64,000 nt of DNA from JAOPZW01 sp963807305 (GTDB lineage: Bacteria > Actinomycetota > Thermoleophilia > Solirubrobacterales > Solirubrobacteraceae). Location: contig CAWEBN010000013.1 of the NCBI GenBank assembly GCA_963807305.1, positions 1 to 64,000 on the forward strand. Reading direction: 5' to 3'. Position numbers and translations under genes: made by a program. Under the pieces are notes generated by a model. That model was not told the origin of the DNA, did no database searches, and was given only the letters and a program-made list of their open reading frames with translations. Position 1 is the stretch's first letter. Every line of letters begins with the position of its first letter. This document shows positions 8,464 to 16,486 of this stretch, in pieces.

Positions 8464-8760
8464 ATGGATTCGATCCTCATCTACTGTCGGCCACGCCCAA
8501 ACGGGCGTGCTTACACGCTGCGAGCTTGGCTCGAGCAGCAGGCCGCCGGGCTCTCCGCCGGGCCTGGTATCCGGCGGACCACCGTCGTTGACTTGACCAC
8601 GCCGAGCACGGGTGGCCCGCGCGAGCACGGGTGGCTGCTGGACTGCGAGGTGGTCGACGCGGCCGGCCCGCCCAGCGATGCGCTGCGCGAACTGCTCACC
8701 GACATGCGCCTGGTCGGTTTCGATCCGACCGTCTTCACGGCACAGCCCGGACCGGTCTGA
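8464..8760 (+). CDS. Hypothetical 98-aa protein of the stress regulon
   Basis: Small soluble protein beginning MDSILIYCRPRPNGRAYTLR and ending in a short helix (DALRELLTDMRLVGF). No recognised domain and no membrane helix. The start is chosen at 8464 rather than 8428 because the shared promoter predicts leaderless initiation here and 8428 lies inside the inverted repeat. Function unknown; its regulation suggests a role in the same stress or dormancy response as its neighbours. Confidence 0.65.
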   Translation: MDSILIYCRPRPNGRAYTLRAWLEQQAAGLSAGPGIRRTTVVDLTTPSTGGPREHGWLLDCEVVDAAGPPSDALRELLTDMRLVGFDPTVFTAQPGPV

Positions 8761-8787
8761 CAGGCCCGGGACGTCGACACGCGCAGG

Positions 8788-8940
8788 CTAAGCCAGCATC
8801 ACAACCACGGCCAGCGCGATCAGCAGCAGAGCTACCGTGACCCCGACGAGCAGGTTCGCGGCCCTCGCCGCCCCATGCGGGCCTTGATCCAGGGGCGGGC
8901 CCGACGCGGCGTCGTGTTGCTGTTGCGGGTCGTACGACAT
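8788..8940 (-). CDS. 50-aa single-helix membrane protein
   Basis: Very small protein: a polar N-terminus (MSYDPQQQHDAASGPP) and one C-terminal helix (ANLLVGVTVALLLIALAVVV). ATG 8940 is preceded by AAGGAGAAG at good spacing, which fixes the start within a longer open frame. Divergent from the 9183 regulator gene, with one regulon site facing each way between them. Function unknown; tail-anchored topology is likely. Confidence 0.7.
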   Translation of the reverse strand: MSYDPQQQHDAASGPPLDQGPHGAARAANLLVGVTVALLLIALAVVVMLA

Positions 8941-8978
8941 GGCGAGCTTCTCCTTGTTCTGCGAGTGGGGGACCGGCC

Positions 8979-9024
8979 ATGATCGCCCGAGTCGGGCGCG
9001 GTGCCCATGGGCAGTACTCCCCAT
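8979..9024 (-). promoter_or_regulatory. Regulon promoter, minus strand, for the 50-aa gene
   Basis: Perfect repeat ATGGGC-AGTACT-CCCCAT at 9007-9024. Reading leftward, 22 bp then GATCAT (8984-8979) as -10. The start of transcription would be near 8972, giving a leader of about 32 nt that carries the AAGGAGAAG ribosome site. Confidence 0.65.
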
Positions 9025-9082
9025 CCGCTCGCGGCCGTCCCTCGCGCCTGCACGCAGTCCGACCCCTCGACGGTGCCGCCAG

Positions 9083-9128
9083 ATGGGGCCGCACGCCCAT
9101 TCTCATCGCGGGCCGTGACACGCATGCT
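9083..9128 (+). promoter_or_regulatory. Regulon promoter for the second NarL-type gene
   Basis: Perfect repeat ATGGGG-CCGCAC-GCCCAT at 9083-9100, 22 bp, CATGCT at 9123-9128. The transcript would start near 9135 and have a leader of about 48 nt with an AGGAG site before ATG 9183. Confidence 0.65.
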
Positions 9129-9182
9129 GGACGGGTCCCCCCCGGGCACCGCAGCCAGACATCCAGATGAGGAGCAACACCG

Positions 9183-9785
9183 ATGATCCGCACCTTGATC
9201 GTGGACCGCCATCCGGCGCTCAGGGCTGGCGTCAAAGTCGTGCTCGAGGCCGAGCGGGACATGGTGGTGGTGGGTGACACCGGCGCGCTGGACCAACTCC
9301 TGCCGCTGCTGCGGCGCACCCGGCCCGATGTCGTGCTGCTCGACTGCCACCCTCCGATGGTCGCCGACCTGCGCGCCTGTCGCCTCGTCAAGTGCCTGCT
9401 CCCGGCTCCTCGGGTGCTCATCTACTCCGCGTACGCCGACGACCGATTGCGCGTCGCAGCGCGCGTCGCCGGCGCCGACGGCCTGCTCGACAAGAACTCC
9501 TCGGCGCTCGACCTGATTCAGGCGATCCGCGGCGTCCACAGCGGCCGCCGCCTGCTCGAGCCCATCGAACTCGGCGAGGTGCAGGATGCGACCCGGTTGC
9601 TCGACCGCCAGGAAGCGCAGATCCTCGCGATGCTGCTCGACGACGTACCGCCGTCCGAGATCGCCGTCGCGCTGAGCATGCCTGCGGCGACCGTCGGGCG
9701 ACGAGTGAACGACATCCTGGGCCGCCTGTGCGCGGAGCCGCCCTGGAACGCGGCGGACGTCCCATGCGATCGCCCTGCCGCGTAG
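9183..9785 (+). CDS. NarL-type response regulator, atypical
   Basis: 200 aa. Receiver-like domain with D54 in VVLLDCHPPM, but the acidic pair at the start is reduced (IVDRH, only D8) and the switch Lys is in LLDKNS. The C-terminal region (LLDRQEAQILAMLLDDVPPSEIAVALSMPAATVGRRV) is a diverged LuxR-type HTH. Atypical receivers of this kind may work without phosphorylation. It is divergent from the small membrane protein and carries its own regulon site, so it may be a second-tier regulator of the block. Confidence 0.8.
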   Translation: MIRTLIVDRHPALRAGVKVVLEAERDMVVVGDTGALDQLLPLLRRTRPDVVLLDCHPPMVADLRACRLVKCLLPAPRVLIYSAYADDRLRVAARVAGADGLLDKNSSALDLIQAIRGVHSGRRLLEPIELGEVQDATRLLDRQEAQILAMLLDDVPPSEIAVALSMPAATVGRRVNDILGRLCAEPPWNAADVPCDRPAA

Positions 9786-10041
9786 CGCCGCGCTGCGACC
9801 GGCCTTCGCATCGAGGGTCCCCTCGCGCGACCCCGGCCGGGGTGATCGGCCGGCTCAGAAATGCTTGTGGCGGGCCTCGAGACGCCCCCGGCGCAGCCGG
9901 TATGCGGCGGTTCGTTACCGCAGCACCCGCCAGCATGATGAGCGAGCGCCTTGCCGGGTTGCCGGGTTGGAGGCCTCGTCCGCGCCGTGATCGGCTTGCG
10001 CGGTTCGGTGGCGACCGATGTGCACAGTACGGGCGCGCGAA

Positions 10042-10087
10042 GTGCCTTCCAATGCCCATAGCTAGCCGAGCGGTCGCAGGTGACGCT
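10042..10087 (+). promoter_or_regulatory. Regulon-type promoter for the Dps-like gene
   Basis: Right half GCCCAT (10054-10059) is perfect; the left half GTGCCT is poor. After exactly 22 bp follows GACGCT (10082-10087). A transcript from about 10094 would carry GAAGAGGAG before ATG 10120. Weaker than other members. Confidence 0.45.
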
Positions 10088-10119
10088 GGGTGGCGACTTT
10101 CAACGAAGAGGAGATCGCC

Positions 10120-10608
10120 ATGCCAGCGCCATTGATCGTGAATTTCCACATGCCGATCGATGCTGGGGATCGCGAGGTTCTTGCCGAGCTGCAGAGCATG
10201 CTCGTCGAGCTCATCGACCTCGCGCTGATCGGAAAGCAGGCCCACTGGAACGTGGAAGGCCCTCACTTCCGTTCCCTGCACCTCGAGCTCGATGAGCTCG
10301 TGGACACGTGGCGGAGCCTTGGTGACCAGGTGGCCGAGCGCGAGGTCACGCTCGGTGCCGTGCCCGACGGCCAAGCCGCAACCGTCGCGAGCTTCAGTCA
10401 GATCGCGCCTCTCCCGGTCGGCCACCTCAGGGACTACGACGTGATCCGGGAGGTCGCCGACCGTGTGACCCAAGTCGCGGCCCGCGCGCGAGCACGCATC
10501 GAAGTCGTAGCCGGCCACGACCCGGTTTCGGAGGATCTCTTGATCGCGGTCGCGGGCACACTCGAGAAGCAGCTCTGGATGCTTCGGGTACAGCGCCCGC
10601 ACGCCTGA
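10120..10608 (+). CDS. dps: Dps-like ferritin, DNA protection in starvation
   Basis: 162 aa. Dps proteins form dodecamers that oxidise and store iron and shield DNA. Seen: the inter-subunit ferroxidase motif KQAHWNVEGPHF followed by LHLELDELVDTW and DQVAERE, giving the expected His, Asp and Glu ligands. Start 10120 has a GAGGAG ribosome site; the frame extends upstream without protein character. A Dps-like protein fits the stress block around it. No unusual N-terminal DNA-binding tail is seen. Confidence 0.9.
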   Translation: MPAPLIVNFHMPIDAGDREVLAELQSMLVELIDLALIGKQAHWNVEGPHFRSLHLELDELVDTWRSLGDQVAEREVTLGAVPDGQAATVASFSQIAPLPVGHLRDYDVIREVADRVTQVAARARARIEVVAGHDPVSEDLLIAVAGTLEKQLWMLRVQRPHA

Positions 10609-10984
10609 GACAAGGCCCCCACCAGCGGGTCGCTGCTCGGGCTGCGGCGTTCGATGCTGGTCTGCGCTAACGGTCCGGCACCGTCCACGTGAGGCCGGCG
10701 TGACGCCGATGATGTGACCGGTGGCGCTGGCCCCGGCCGGCGGCAGGGAGGGTGCACGACCGGGGCCACAGCGCCCATCGCCAGACCGGTGTGGCTTGCG
10801 CCATGGGAGAGATCCGGTCAGAGGTGCGATGTAAGTCGTGAGTGTCCTCGGTCGCAGGCCTTGCGGAAATGGGTTCGGACACCCATTTGGACTCCGGGGA
10901 ATGGTTCAGCGATGCGACGCATCGGCCGGCCCGAGCCATCATCGGATGGGGTTCGCGTGGGCGGCGAGATGGGCCTCACGCCGT
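10609..10984. other. Non-coding stretch with several regulon-like repeats
   Basis: No convincing protein. It holds a perfect repeat ATGGGT-TCGGAC-ACCCAT at 10869-10886 and a weaker CGGGGC-CACAGC-GCCCAT at 10761-10778. Small frames here have no family character. Confidence 0.5.
10841..10886 (-). promoter_or_regulatory. Orphan regulon promoter, minus strand
   Basis: Perfect repeat at 10869-10886; 22 bp to the left lies GACACT (10846-10841 on the minus strand), identical to the -10 of the 8464 gene. No start codon sits at the predicted transcript start (about 10834) and no recognisable protein follows, so it may drive a small RNA, or the gene has been lost. Confidence 0.4.
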
Positions 10985-11030
10985 ATGGGCCGAGGTGCCC
11001 GCACCGTCGATCATGGGGTGCAACCTGATC
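10985..11030 (+). promoter_or_regulatory. Regulon promoter for the GlsB-like gene
   Basis: ATGGGC-CGAGGT-GCCCGC at 10985-11002 (two mismatches in the right half). The -10 position holds CTGATC, or CCTGAT one base earlier. An in-frame GTG falls exactly at the expected leaderless position, 11037. Confidence 0.5.
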
Positions 11031-11036
11031 CTGGCT

Positions 11037-11363
11037 GTGCACGGACGTCTCGTGACCAGCATCATCGAAAGTGCAGGCGCAATGGGCTTCGCGGCTTGGG
11101 TGGTCTTGGGAGTTGTGGCGGGCTGGGTCGCGTGTTCGATCCCGCCCGACTGCGAGCCGACGCAGGCCGGCCGACTGCTGGTCGGAGTCCTCGGCGCCGT
11201 CCTCGGCGGAGTCGCTGCCTCGCTGTTGGGCGTGGGTTCGGCTGCCACCTTCTTCAGTCTCGGCGCCTGGCTCGTCGCAGGCGCTGGCGCCACCACGTCG
11301 TTGGCGATCCACAGCATCCACGCCGACCGATCGCGCACGCCCTCTTCGCCGCGAGCTAGGTAG
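11037..11363 (+). CDS. GlsB/YeaQ/YmgE-family small membrane protein
   Basis: 108 aa from GTG 11037. Three hydrophobic, glycine-rich helices (FAAWVVLGVVAGWVACSI, LLVGVLGAVLGGVAASLL, AATFFSLGAWLVAGAGA), the usual make-up of the transglycosylase-associated (GlsB/YeaQ) family, which is general-stress induced in many bacteria. The start is chosen from the regulon promoter spacing; the open frame continues to 10842 but that part includes promoter sequence. Function in the family is poorly defined. Confidence 0.7.
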   Translation: MHGRLVTSIIESAGAMGFAAWVVLGVVAGWVACSIPPDCEPTQAGRLLVGVLGAVLGGVAASLLGVGSAATFFSLGAWLVAGAGATTSLAIHSIHADRSRTPSSPRAR

Positions 11364-11593
11364 TCGACGAATCAGGCGGCAGCCCGTTGGCTTGCCGAAC
11401 CGTTCATACGCGTGCGGTCCGCGCAAATTCGACCGCCAGGTGGGATGTCTAGCCTGCACCCGCGGACGCGAGCTCCTCGGTCCGAGTCGCTGGAGCGCCG
11501 ATAGGCACCTGATGCCGGCACCGCTCATCTGGCCGCCCGCGTGCCGCTGCCCCATCTGGCGAGCGCGCCGATGGTCCTAGGCCGCGTGAGGAA

Positions 11594-11639
11594 TTGGGGG
11601 TCAGTGCCCATTGCCACCACCCGGCCGGGGGCCGACGAT
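11594..11639 (+). promoter_or_regulatory. Regulon promoter for the 11647 gene
   Basis: TTGGGG-GTCAGT-GCCCAT at 11594-11611, 22 bp, GACGAT at 11634-11639, seven bases, ATG 11647. Confidence 0.7.
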
Positions 11640-11646
11640 CGCCACC

Positions 11647-12132
11647 ATGACTACCACCTCCTGGACCCCACCGAGCGTCGCTCCCTCCCCTAGCGACAAC
11701 GACGCGCTTCGAGCGGATGCCGCGTCGCCTGTGGCCGGGTCGCTTGGCTGCCTGGCCCGGTCCCTCGCCGAGGTGGCGCATGCCCTCCGGGTGCAGGCTG
11801 ACCACCCCGAAGCGCCCGCAGACCTGGCGGGCGTTTTCGCCGACATCGAAGGCGCGCTCGGCGATCTCGCCGCCGCAGCCGAGCACGGCGCACATGCGGT
11901 CATCGACAACGATCGCCCTCCCGGAGCGCGGGTCAGCCAGCCGCCGACCGCCGCGGCGCGCGCAGTCTCCTGGCGCCTGCATGGGCTCGCCCACGCGCTA
12001 CACGCGTCGCGCGAGATCTGTCAGGCCGCCCAGGGCGCTTCCCGCGAGCTTGCGCGCGCGCGACAGGCTCATCGCGGCAGCGCGCTGACGGGCATGCACG
12101 TCCATCGTCAGCTCCTGGGCCCGTCCAGGTGA
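11647..12132 (+). CDS. Hypothetical helical protein, paralogue A
   Basis: 161 aa, mostly helical and Ala-rich, with no membrane helix. The region VFADIEGALGDLAAAAEHGA followed by SWRLHGLAHALHASREICQA resembles the neighbouring 12229 protein, so the two are paralogues. The start is set by the leaderless promoter rather than 11611. No known family recognised; the pattern of amphipathic helices suggests a four-helix-bundle-like fold. Presumed stress-regulon member. Confidence 0.65.
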   Translation: MTTTSWTPPSVAPSPSDNDALRADAASPVAGSLGCLARSLAEVAHALRVQADHPEAPADLAGVFADIEGALGDLAAAAEHGAHAVIDNDRPPGARVSQPPTAAARAVSWRLHGLAHALHASREICQAAQGASRELARARQAHRGSALTGMHVHRQLLGPSR

Positions 12133-12176
12133 GCGTCTCAGCCAAACGATCACAGTGCACGTTCGGCGCAGCGAAG

Positions 12177-12222
12177 ATAGGGATCTGTATCCATGGTTTG
12201 ACGGCGGGCGGTGGTGGACGAT
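12177..12222 (+). promoter_or_regulatory. Regulon promoter for the 12229 gene
   Basis: ATAGGG-ATCTGT-ATCCAT at 12177-12194 (one symmetric change per half), 22 bp, GACGAT at 12217-12222, six bases, ATG 12229. Confidence 0.65.
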
Positions 12223-12228
12223 CACGGC

Positions 12229-12642
12229 ATGATCGGTCTTCGGCCAGAGCCGGCCTGCCCACAGTCCGGACTGAGCAGCTCGCCCACTGGATCGCCGGAC
12301 CAGCGCGACGCGTTGTCGCGCGCCACCAGGTCCTTGATGCAGACGGCCGCAGCCGTGCGCCGCAGCGCCGGAGAACCGCCAGTGTCGTCAGAGCTCGGTC
12401 ACGCGCTCGGGCACGTCGAGGAGGCGCTGGACGATCTGTCGGCCGGGATGGCCCGGATCGCCCGGGGTATCAGCGAGGAGGACCCGACCCCGGGCGGCGT
12501 CGCGTGGCGCCTGCGCACGCTCCACCACGCGCTTCGCGCCGCGCGCGATCTCTGCGCCGGGGCGAGGGGCGCGACCCCTGACGCAGGGGGCGACGTTGGC
12601 GGTCGCCCCCTTGCCCTGGCCGAGCACACAAGCCGGGCATGA
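12229..12642 (+). CDS. Hypothetical helical protein, paralogue B
   Basis: 137 aa; shares the LGHVEEALDDL and WRLRTLHHALRAARDLC pattern with the protein encoded just upstream. No recognised domain. ATG 12229 is the leaderless start predicted by the promoter; the upstream codon 12211 lies inside the promoter. Followed after 44 bp by a tandem universal stress protein, probably on the same transcript. Confidence 0.65.
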   Translation: MIGLRPEPACPQSGLSSSPTGSPDQRDALSRATRSLMQTAAAVRRSAGEPPVSSELGHALGHVEEALDDLSAGMARIARGISEEDPTPGGVAWRLRTLHHALRAARDLCAGARGATPDAGGDVGGRPLALAEHTSRA

Positions 12643-12686
12643 GCGAGCCGCGGCGTATGCCCGGCATCGCGAAGGATGATCTAGCA

Positions 12687-13613
12687 ATGAACCCCCGCTC
12701 TGCCTCAGAACATGCCGTCGGAGTCGGTGCGTTGATCGTCGGCGTCGATGGCTCCGAGCGCTCCCGTGACGCGCTCGCCCTCGCGGTTCAGCTGGCCGAG
12801 CCCGGCCAGGGCGTCCTGCTCGCTCACGTCCATCCGTACGGTGCGCTTTCGGACCTCCTCTCCGGCGATGACTATGCGCGACTGGTGCGGGAGGTCGCAG
12901 AGTCCACCCTGTCGGCAGCGAACGAGACACTCCCCCCTGCCAGGGAACGCGTCATGCAGCTCGTGTCCAACCGGTCTCCCGCCGCCGGCCTGCACGATTT
13001 GGCGGTCGAAAAGGACGCAGCGCTCATCGTCGTCGGCTCATCGCACCGCTCGGGGCTCGGACGCGTGTTCGCGGGCAGTGTCGCCGAGTCCGTGCTCGCC
13101 GGAGCGCCTGTCCCCGTTGCGATCGCAACGCGAGGCCTTGCTGGCAGCGAAGACGGCATCCGCATCGTCGGCTGCGGCTTCGATGGTTCACCTGAGGCCC
13201 ATGCGGCGCTCGAATGGGCCGCCGACATCGCTCGCCGCCGGCGCGCTCGTCTCGAGGTGCTCGCCGTGCACACTCGTATCGCGTTCGGTGGCGTGTCGAG
13301 CGCCGGCGCGCTCGGCTATCGGTCGGCCGACGACGCGCTGCGTCGGACGTTCGAGAAGCAGATGCGCGACGCGATCGCTTCGCTCGGGCCCGGCGTTGAA
13401 GTCAGCGGCCGGTTGCTGGACGGCGATCCCTCGACCGCGCTCGTCGATGCAAGCACCGAGCTCGACCTCCTGACCCTCGGCTCGCGTGGCTACGGACCGA
13501 TCCGAACGGTGCTGCTCGGCAGCGTGAGCCGCACGGTCGTTCGCGAGGGGGCGTGTAGCGTCGTGGTCCTGCCGCGGGGCGCCGGCACCAACCGCGGCGA
13601 TGCTGCACAGTGA
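12687..13613 (+). CDS. Tandem-domain universal stress protein
   Basis: 308 aa with two Usp domains. Domain 1 starts ALIVGVDGSERSRDAL and ends VVGSSHRSGLGRVFAGSVAES; domain 2 starts IVGCGFDGSPEAHAAL and ends LGSRGYGPIRTVLLGSVSRTVV. Both keep the G-x2-G-x9-G(S/T)-type ATP loop pattern. Such proteins bind ATP and support survival under hypoxia or starvation in actinobacteria. ATG 12687 has GAAGGATG upstream. Probably co-transcribed with the 12229 gene and so under the shared promoter. Confidence 0.9.
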   Translation: MNPRSASEHAVGVGALIVGVDGSERSRDALALAVQLAEPGQGVLLAHVHPYGALSDLLSGDDYARLVREVAESTLSAANETLPPARERVMQLVSNRSPAAGLHDLAVEKDAALIVVGSSHRSGLGRVFAGSVAESVLAGAPVPVAIATRGLAGSEDGIRIVGCGFDGSPEAHAALEWAADIARRRRARLEVLAVHTRIAFGGVSSAGALGYRSADDALRRTFEKQMRDAIASLGPGVEVSGRLLDGDPSTALVDASTELDLLTLGSRGYGPIRTVLLGSVSRTVVREGACSVVVLPRGAGTNRGDAAQ

Positions 13614-13634
13614 CCGGGTTCGCGAGTGGGGGTC

Positions 13635-14642
13635 TCAACCCAGGTCCAGCGTGGCGAGCACCGCGCGGGCAATGCGATCCTCGTTGGGAAGCGCCGCCGT
13701 CTCGAGGTTCTTGGCGTAGGGCAGCGGCACTTCCGCCATGCCGACGCGCTCGACCGGAGCATCGAGGTCGTCGAAGCACGCCTTTTGGATGCGCGCGGCA
13801 AGCTCGGCCGTAACGCCGTAGGTTGGCCACCCCTCTTCGACGCAGACGACCCGGCTGGTCTTCGCGACGGAGGCGGCAACGGTCTCGACATCCAGCGGGC
13901 GCAGCGAACGCAGGTCGACGACCTCCGCATCCACGTCGTGAGACTCGGCCAGCCGATCCGCGACGTGCAAGGCCCGGACGACGCTGTAGCCGTGCGCGAC
14001 CAGCGTGACGTCGGAGCCGCCGCGCGCCACTGCGGCGCGCCCGATCGGCGTGACGAAGTCGAGGTCGAGCGGGACCGCGCCCCTCTCCTTGTAGATGACG
14101 AGGTTCTCCACGACGAGGACGGGGTCGTCATCGCGGATGGCCGCCTTCAGCAGCCCCTTGGCGTCGGCAGGGTTCGCGGGCGCGACGACCTTGAGTCCGG
14201 GGGTGGCGGCGAACCAGCCCTCGAAGCTCTGCGAATGCTGAGCGGTGAGCTGGTTGCCGGCGCCGTTGGGCGTGCGGATGACCAGTGGGCAGCACACCTC
14301 GCCACCGAACATGGCTCCGATCTTGGCTGCGTGATTGACGACCTGGTCCATCGCGACGAGCAGGAAATTGAGGGTCATGATCTCGACCACCGGGCGCTCG
14401 CCGAGCATCGCGGCGCCGATGCCCGCGCCGACGAACCCCTCCTCGGAGATCGGGGTGTCGCGCACGCGGTCGGGCCCGAACTCGTCGAGCAGGCCGGCGG
14501 TGATCTTGTAGGCGCCGCCGAAGACGCCGACCTCCTCGCCCATGACGAAGACGCGCTGATCGCGCGCGAGCTCCTCGCGCAGCGCCAGGCGGATCGCCTC
14601 GCGGTAGGTCATAACCTCGGTTTCCGCGGCGATGGCGCTCAT
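13635..14642 (-). CDS. pdhB: Pyruvate (2-oxo acid) dehydrogenase E1 component, beta subunit
   Basis: 335 aa. Together with the alpha subunit it decarboxylates a 2-oxo acid using thiamine diphosphate and passes the acyl group to E2. Seen: MTYREAIRLALREELARD, the cofactor-side motif FVMGEEVGVFGGAYKIT, DTPISEEGFVGAGIGAA, and the C-terminal transketolase domain with VVDLRSLRPLD. Start overlaps the alpha subunit stop (ATGA). No E2 or E3 gene is nearby, so the partners must lie elsewhere. Substrate could be pyruvate, acetoin or branched-chain oxo acids. Confidence 0.9.
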   Translation of the reverse strand: MSAIAAETEVMTYREAIRLALREELARDQRVFVMGEEVGVFGGAYKITAGLLDEFGPDRVRDTPISEEGFVGAGIGAAMLGERPVVEIMTLNFLLVAMDQVVNHAAKIGAMFGGEVCCPLVIRTPNGAGNQLTAQHSQSFEGWFAATPGLKVVAPANPADAKGLLKAAIRDDDPVLVVENLVIYKERGAVPLDLDFVTPIGRAAVARGGSDVTLVAHGYSVVRALHVADRLAESHDVDAEVVDLRSLRPLDVETVAASVAKTSRVVCVEEGWPTYGVTAELAARIQKACFDDLDAPVERVGMAEVPLPYAKNLETAALPNEDRIARAVLATLDLG

Positions 14643-15736
14643 CGGCCCAGGCCCCCGTCGAAGACGAGTTCGAGCTCACCGAACGGGCTACCCGGCCGCA
14701 TGCGCTCGAACTGCTCGGCGCTACCGGGCGCATACACGCCGGCGGCCAGCTCCTCGACGCGCGGCGCTTCGTCAGCCGTGGCGTAGGCCACCGCCGCGTC
14801 AACGCGCTCGGCGACCTCGCGCTCCAGCGCGATCAGCTCGTCGTCGGACACGCCGTGGTCGACCAGGCGCCCTCGCATCAGCGCGATGGGGTCCTTTCCC
14901 TTCCACGCGTCGATCTCGTCTCTGGTGCGGTAGCTGAGTCCTGCGTCGGCCACCGAATGGCCGCGATAACGGTAGGTCATCGCTTCCAGGACGGCCGGCT
15001 CGCGCTTGTCTCGGGCGCGGCGCAGCAGGCGCCCCGCGCTCTCGGCCACGGCGCCGTAGTCGTCTCCATCGACGCGCTCGCCGTGCATTCGAAACGCGCA
15101 GGCGCGCTTGTAGAGCTCGGGCTCGGCCGAGGCGCGCTCGACGCTCGTGCCCATGCCGTACTCGTTGTTGACAACCAAGAACACGACCGGCAGCGACCAC
15201 AGCGCGGCGAGGTTGAGCGACTCGTGCCAGGCGCCCATGTTCACCGCGCCGTCGCCGAGCTCGCACAGCACGGCCTGTGGCTTGCCTTGACGTACCAGCG
15301 CAAGGGCGAGGCCGACGGCGACGGGAAGCTGGCCGGCGACGATCCCCCATCCACCGAAGAAGCCGCGTTCGACGTCGAGGAGGTGCATCGAGCCGCCCCG
15401 GCCGTGAGCGCAGCCGTGACGACGGCCGAAGAGCTCGGCCATGACGGCCTCGGGGCTGACGCCACGCGTGAGCGCGAAACCGTGGCAGCGATAGCCGGTC
15501 ACGAGGAGGTCGTCGTCCTCCAGCGCGTGCATCGCGCCGACGATCACGGCCTCCTGACCGGACGCCACATGGCAATAGCCGCCGATGTGATCCGCCTTGT
15601 ACTGGCGCTCGGCCTCGGTCTCGAACGCGCGAATGAGCACCATCTGCTCGTAGGCGTGGCGCAGCAGCTCCGGAGCTGAGGTGGTCGTTGCCAGTGTCAT
15701 CGGTTCCATCATGGACGCCCCGACGCCGGACGCCAT
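14639..15736 (-). CDS. pdhA: Pyruvate (2-oxo acid) dehydrogenase E1 component, alpha subunit
   Basis: About 365 aa. Seen: the thiamine diphosphate motif GDGAVNMGAWHESLN ... VVFLVVNN, the RCHGFALTRG and HGRGGSMHL active-site regions, and YRYRGHSVADAG. The start is uncertain between 15736 and the internal ATG at 15700, which begins just before the family-like sequence SAPELLRHAYEQM. It overlaps pdhB by ATGA, and is divergent from a MarR-like gene. The regulon site at 15838 might also read toward this gene (GACGTC lies at the mirrored -10 place), but the fit is weaker. Confidence 0.9.
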   Translation of the reverse strand: MASGVGASMMEPMTLATTTSAPELLRHAYEQMVLIRAFETEAERQYKADHIGGYCHVASGQEAVIVGAMHALEDDDLLVTGYRCHGFALTRGVSPEAVMAELFGRRHGCAHGRGGSMHLLDVERGFFGGWGIVAGQLPVAVGLALALVRQGKPQAVLCELGDGAVNMGAWHESLNLAALWSLPVVFLVVNNEYGMGTSVERASAEPELYKRACAFRMHGERVDGDDYGAVAESAGRLLRRARDKREPAVLEAMTYRYRGHSVADAGLSYRTRDEIDAWKGKDPIALMRGRLVDHGVSDDELIALEREVAERVDAAVAYATADEAPRVEELAAGVYAPGSAEQFERMRPGSPFGELELVFDGGLGR

Positions 15737-15837
15737 GGGGTCTCGAATGCATTTCGCGGCGAACCGGTAGGGCCGTTGCCGTGGTGACTCGATCGTGGCA
15801 ACAGCTGCCGACGTCGTGGTGGGCGACCACCCGCGGA

Positions 15838-15883
15838 TTGCACTCCGGTACCCATTCCACTGATACCGGAGCGTTTGGATACT
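15838..15883 (+). promoter_or_regulatory. Regulon promoter for the MarR-like gene
   Basis: TTGCAC-TCCGGT-ACCCAT at 15838-15855, 22 bp, GATACT at 15878-15883, six bases, then GTG 15890. Confidence 0.6.
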
Positions 15884-15889
15884 AGGATC

Positions 15890-16486
15890 GTGCGCACCTA
15901 CCTGCCTTTACCACCGGCTCCCCCGAGCCCTGCCCCCGTCGCCTTGGGGCCCGCGGGAGACGATGGGCGACCGACTGCGGATCGTGACGTCGGCGCGACC
16001 CGATCGCCCGTCGGGACGCCCGCGTCCCGCGCGGGCGGCATGCCCACGGCCACCGATGCACGCAAACACCCGCTGCCGCTGCCGGGCGACGAGCTTGCAC
16101 GCCGCCACAGATCCCTGGCCTTCGACCGGCTCCTGGAATCGGTCCACCGCGAGCACCTGAGTCCCCTCGACCTGCGCGTCCTCCTGCGGGTCACCGATCG
16201 AGAGGCGACCGTCGTCGGCCTGGCCGAGTCCCTAGGGCAACCCCCGAGCGTGCTCAGGCGCGCGAGCGCGCGCCTCGTCGCGCGCGGTCTGCTTCGGCGT
16301 CGCAGGCGCCGAGACCGGCACGATCACATGGAGATCACGCTCGCGACAACCGCGTCCGGGATGAGTGCGCTGAGTCGCGTGACGCAAGCGCTCGAGCTTG
16401 CCCCCACTCGTCCGAGCGGCCGCGCAACCAGTCGGACGCCCGCCGCCCCACTTCTGAGGCGAGAGACAGGGGCACGATCGGCATGA
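15890..16486 (+). CDS. MarR-like winged-helix protein
   Basis: 198 aa from GTG 15890, which the leaderless promoter places exactly. A Pro-rich N-terminus of about 60 residues precedes a winged-helix region (RLLESVHREHLSPLDLRVLL ... PPSVLRRASARLVARGLL) and an Arg-rich wing (LRRRRRRDRHDHMEITL). The order fits a small MarR-type regulator, but similarity is modest. Stop overlaps the ATG of the next universal stress gene, so the two are coupled. A damaged copy of its 3' end is found at 17652. Confidence 0.6.
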   Translation: MRTYLPLPPAPPSPAPVALGPAGDDGRPTADRDVGATRSPVGTPASRAGGMPTATDARKHPLPLPGDELARRHRSLAFDRLLESVHREHLSPLDLRVLLRVTDREATVVGLAESLGQPPSVLRRASARLVARGLLRRRRRRDRHDHMEITLATTASGMSALSRVTQALELAPTRPSGRATSRTPAAPLLRRETGARSA

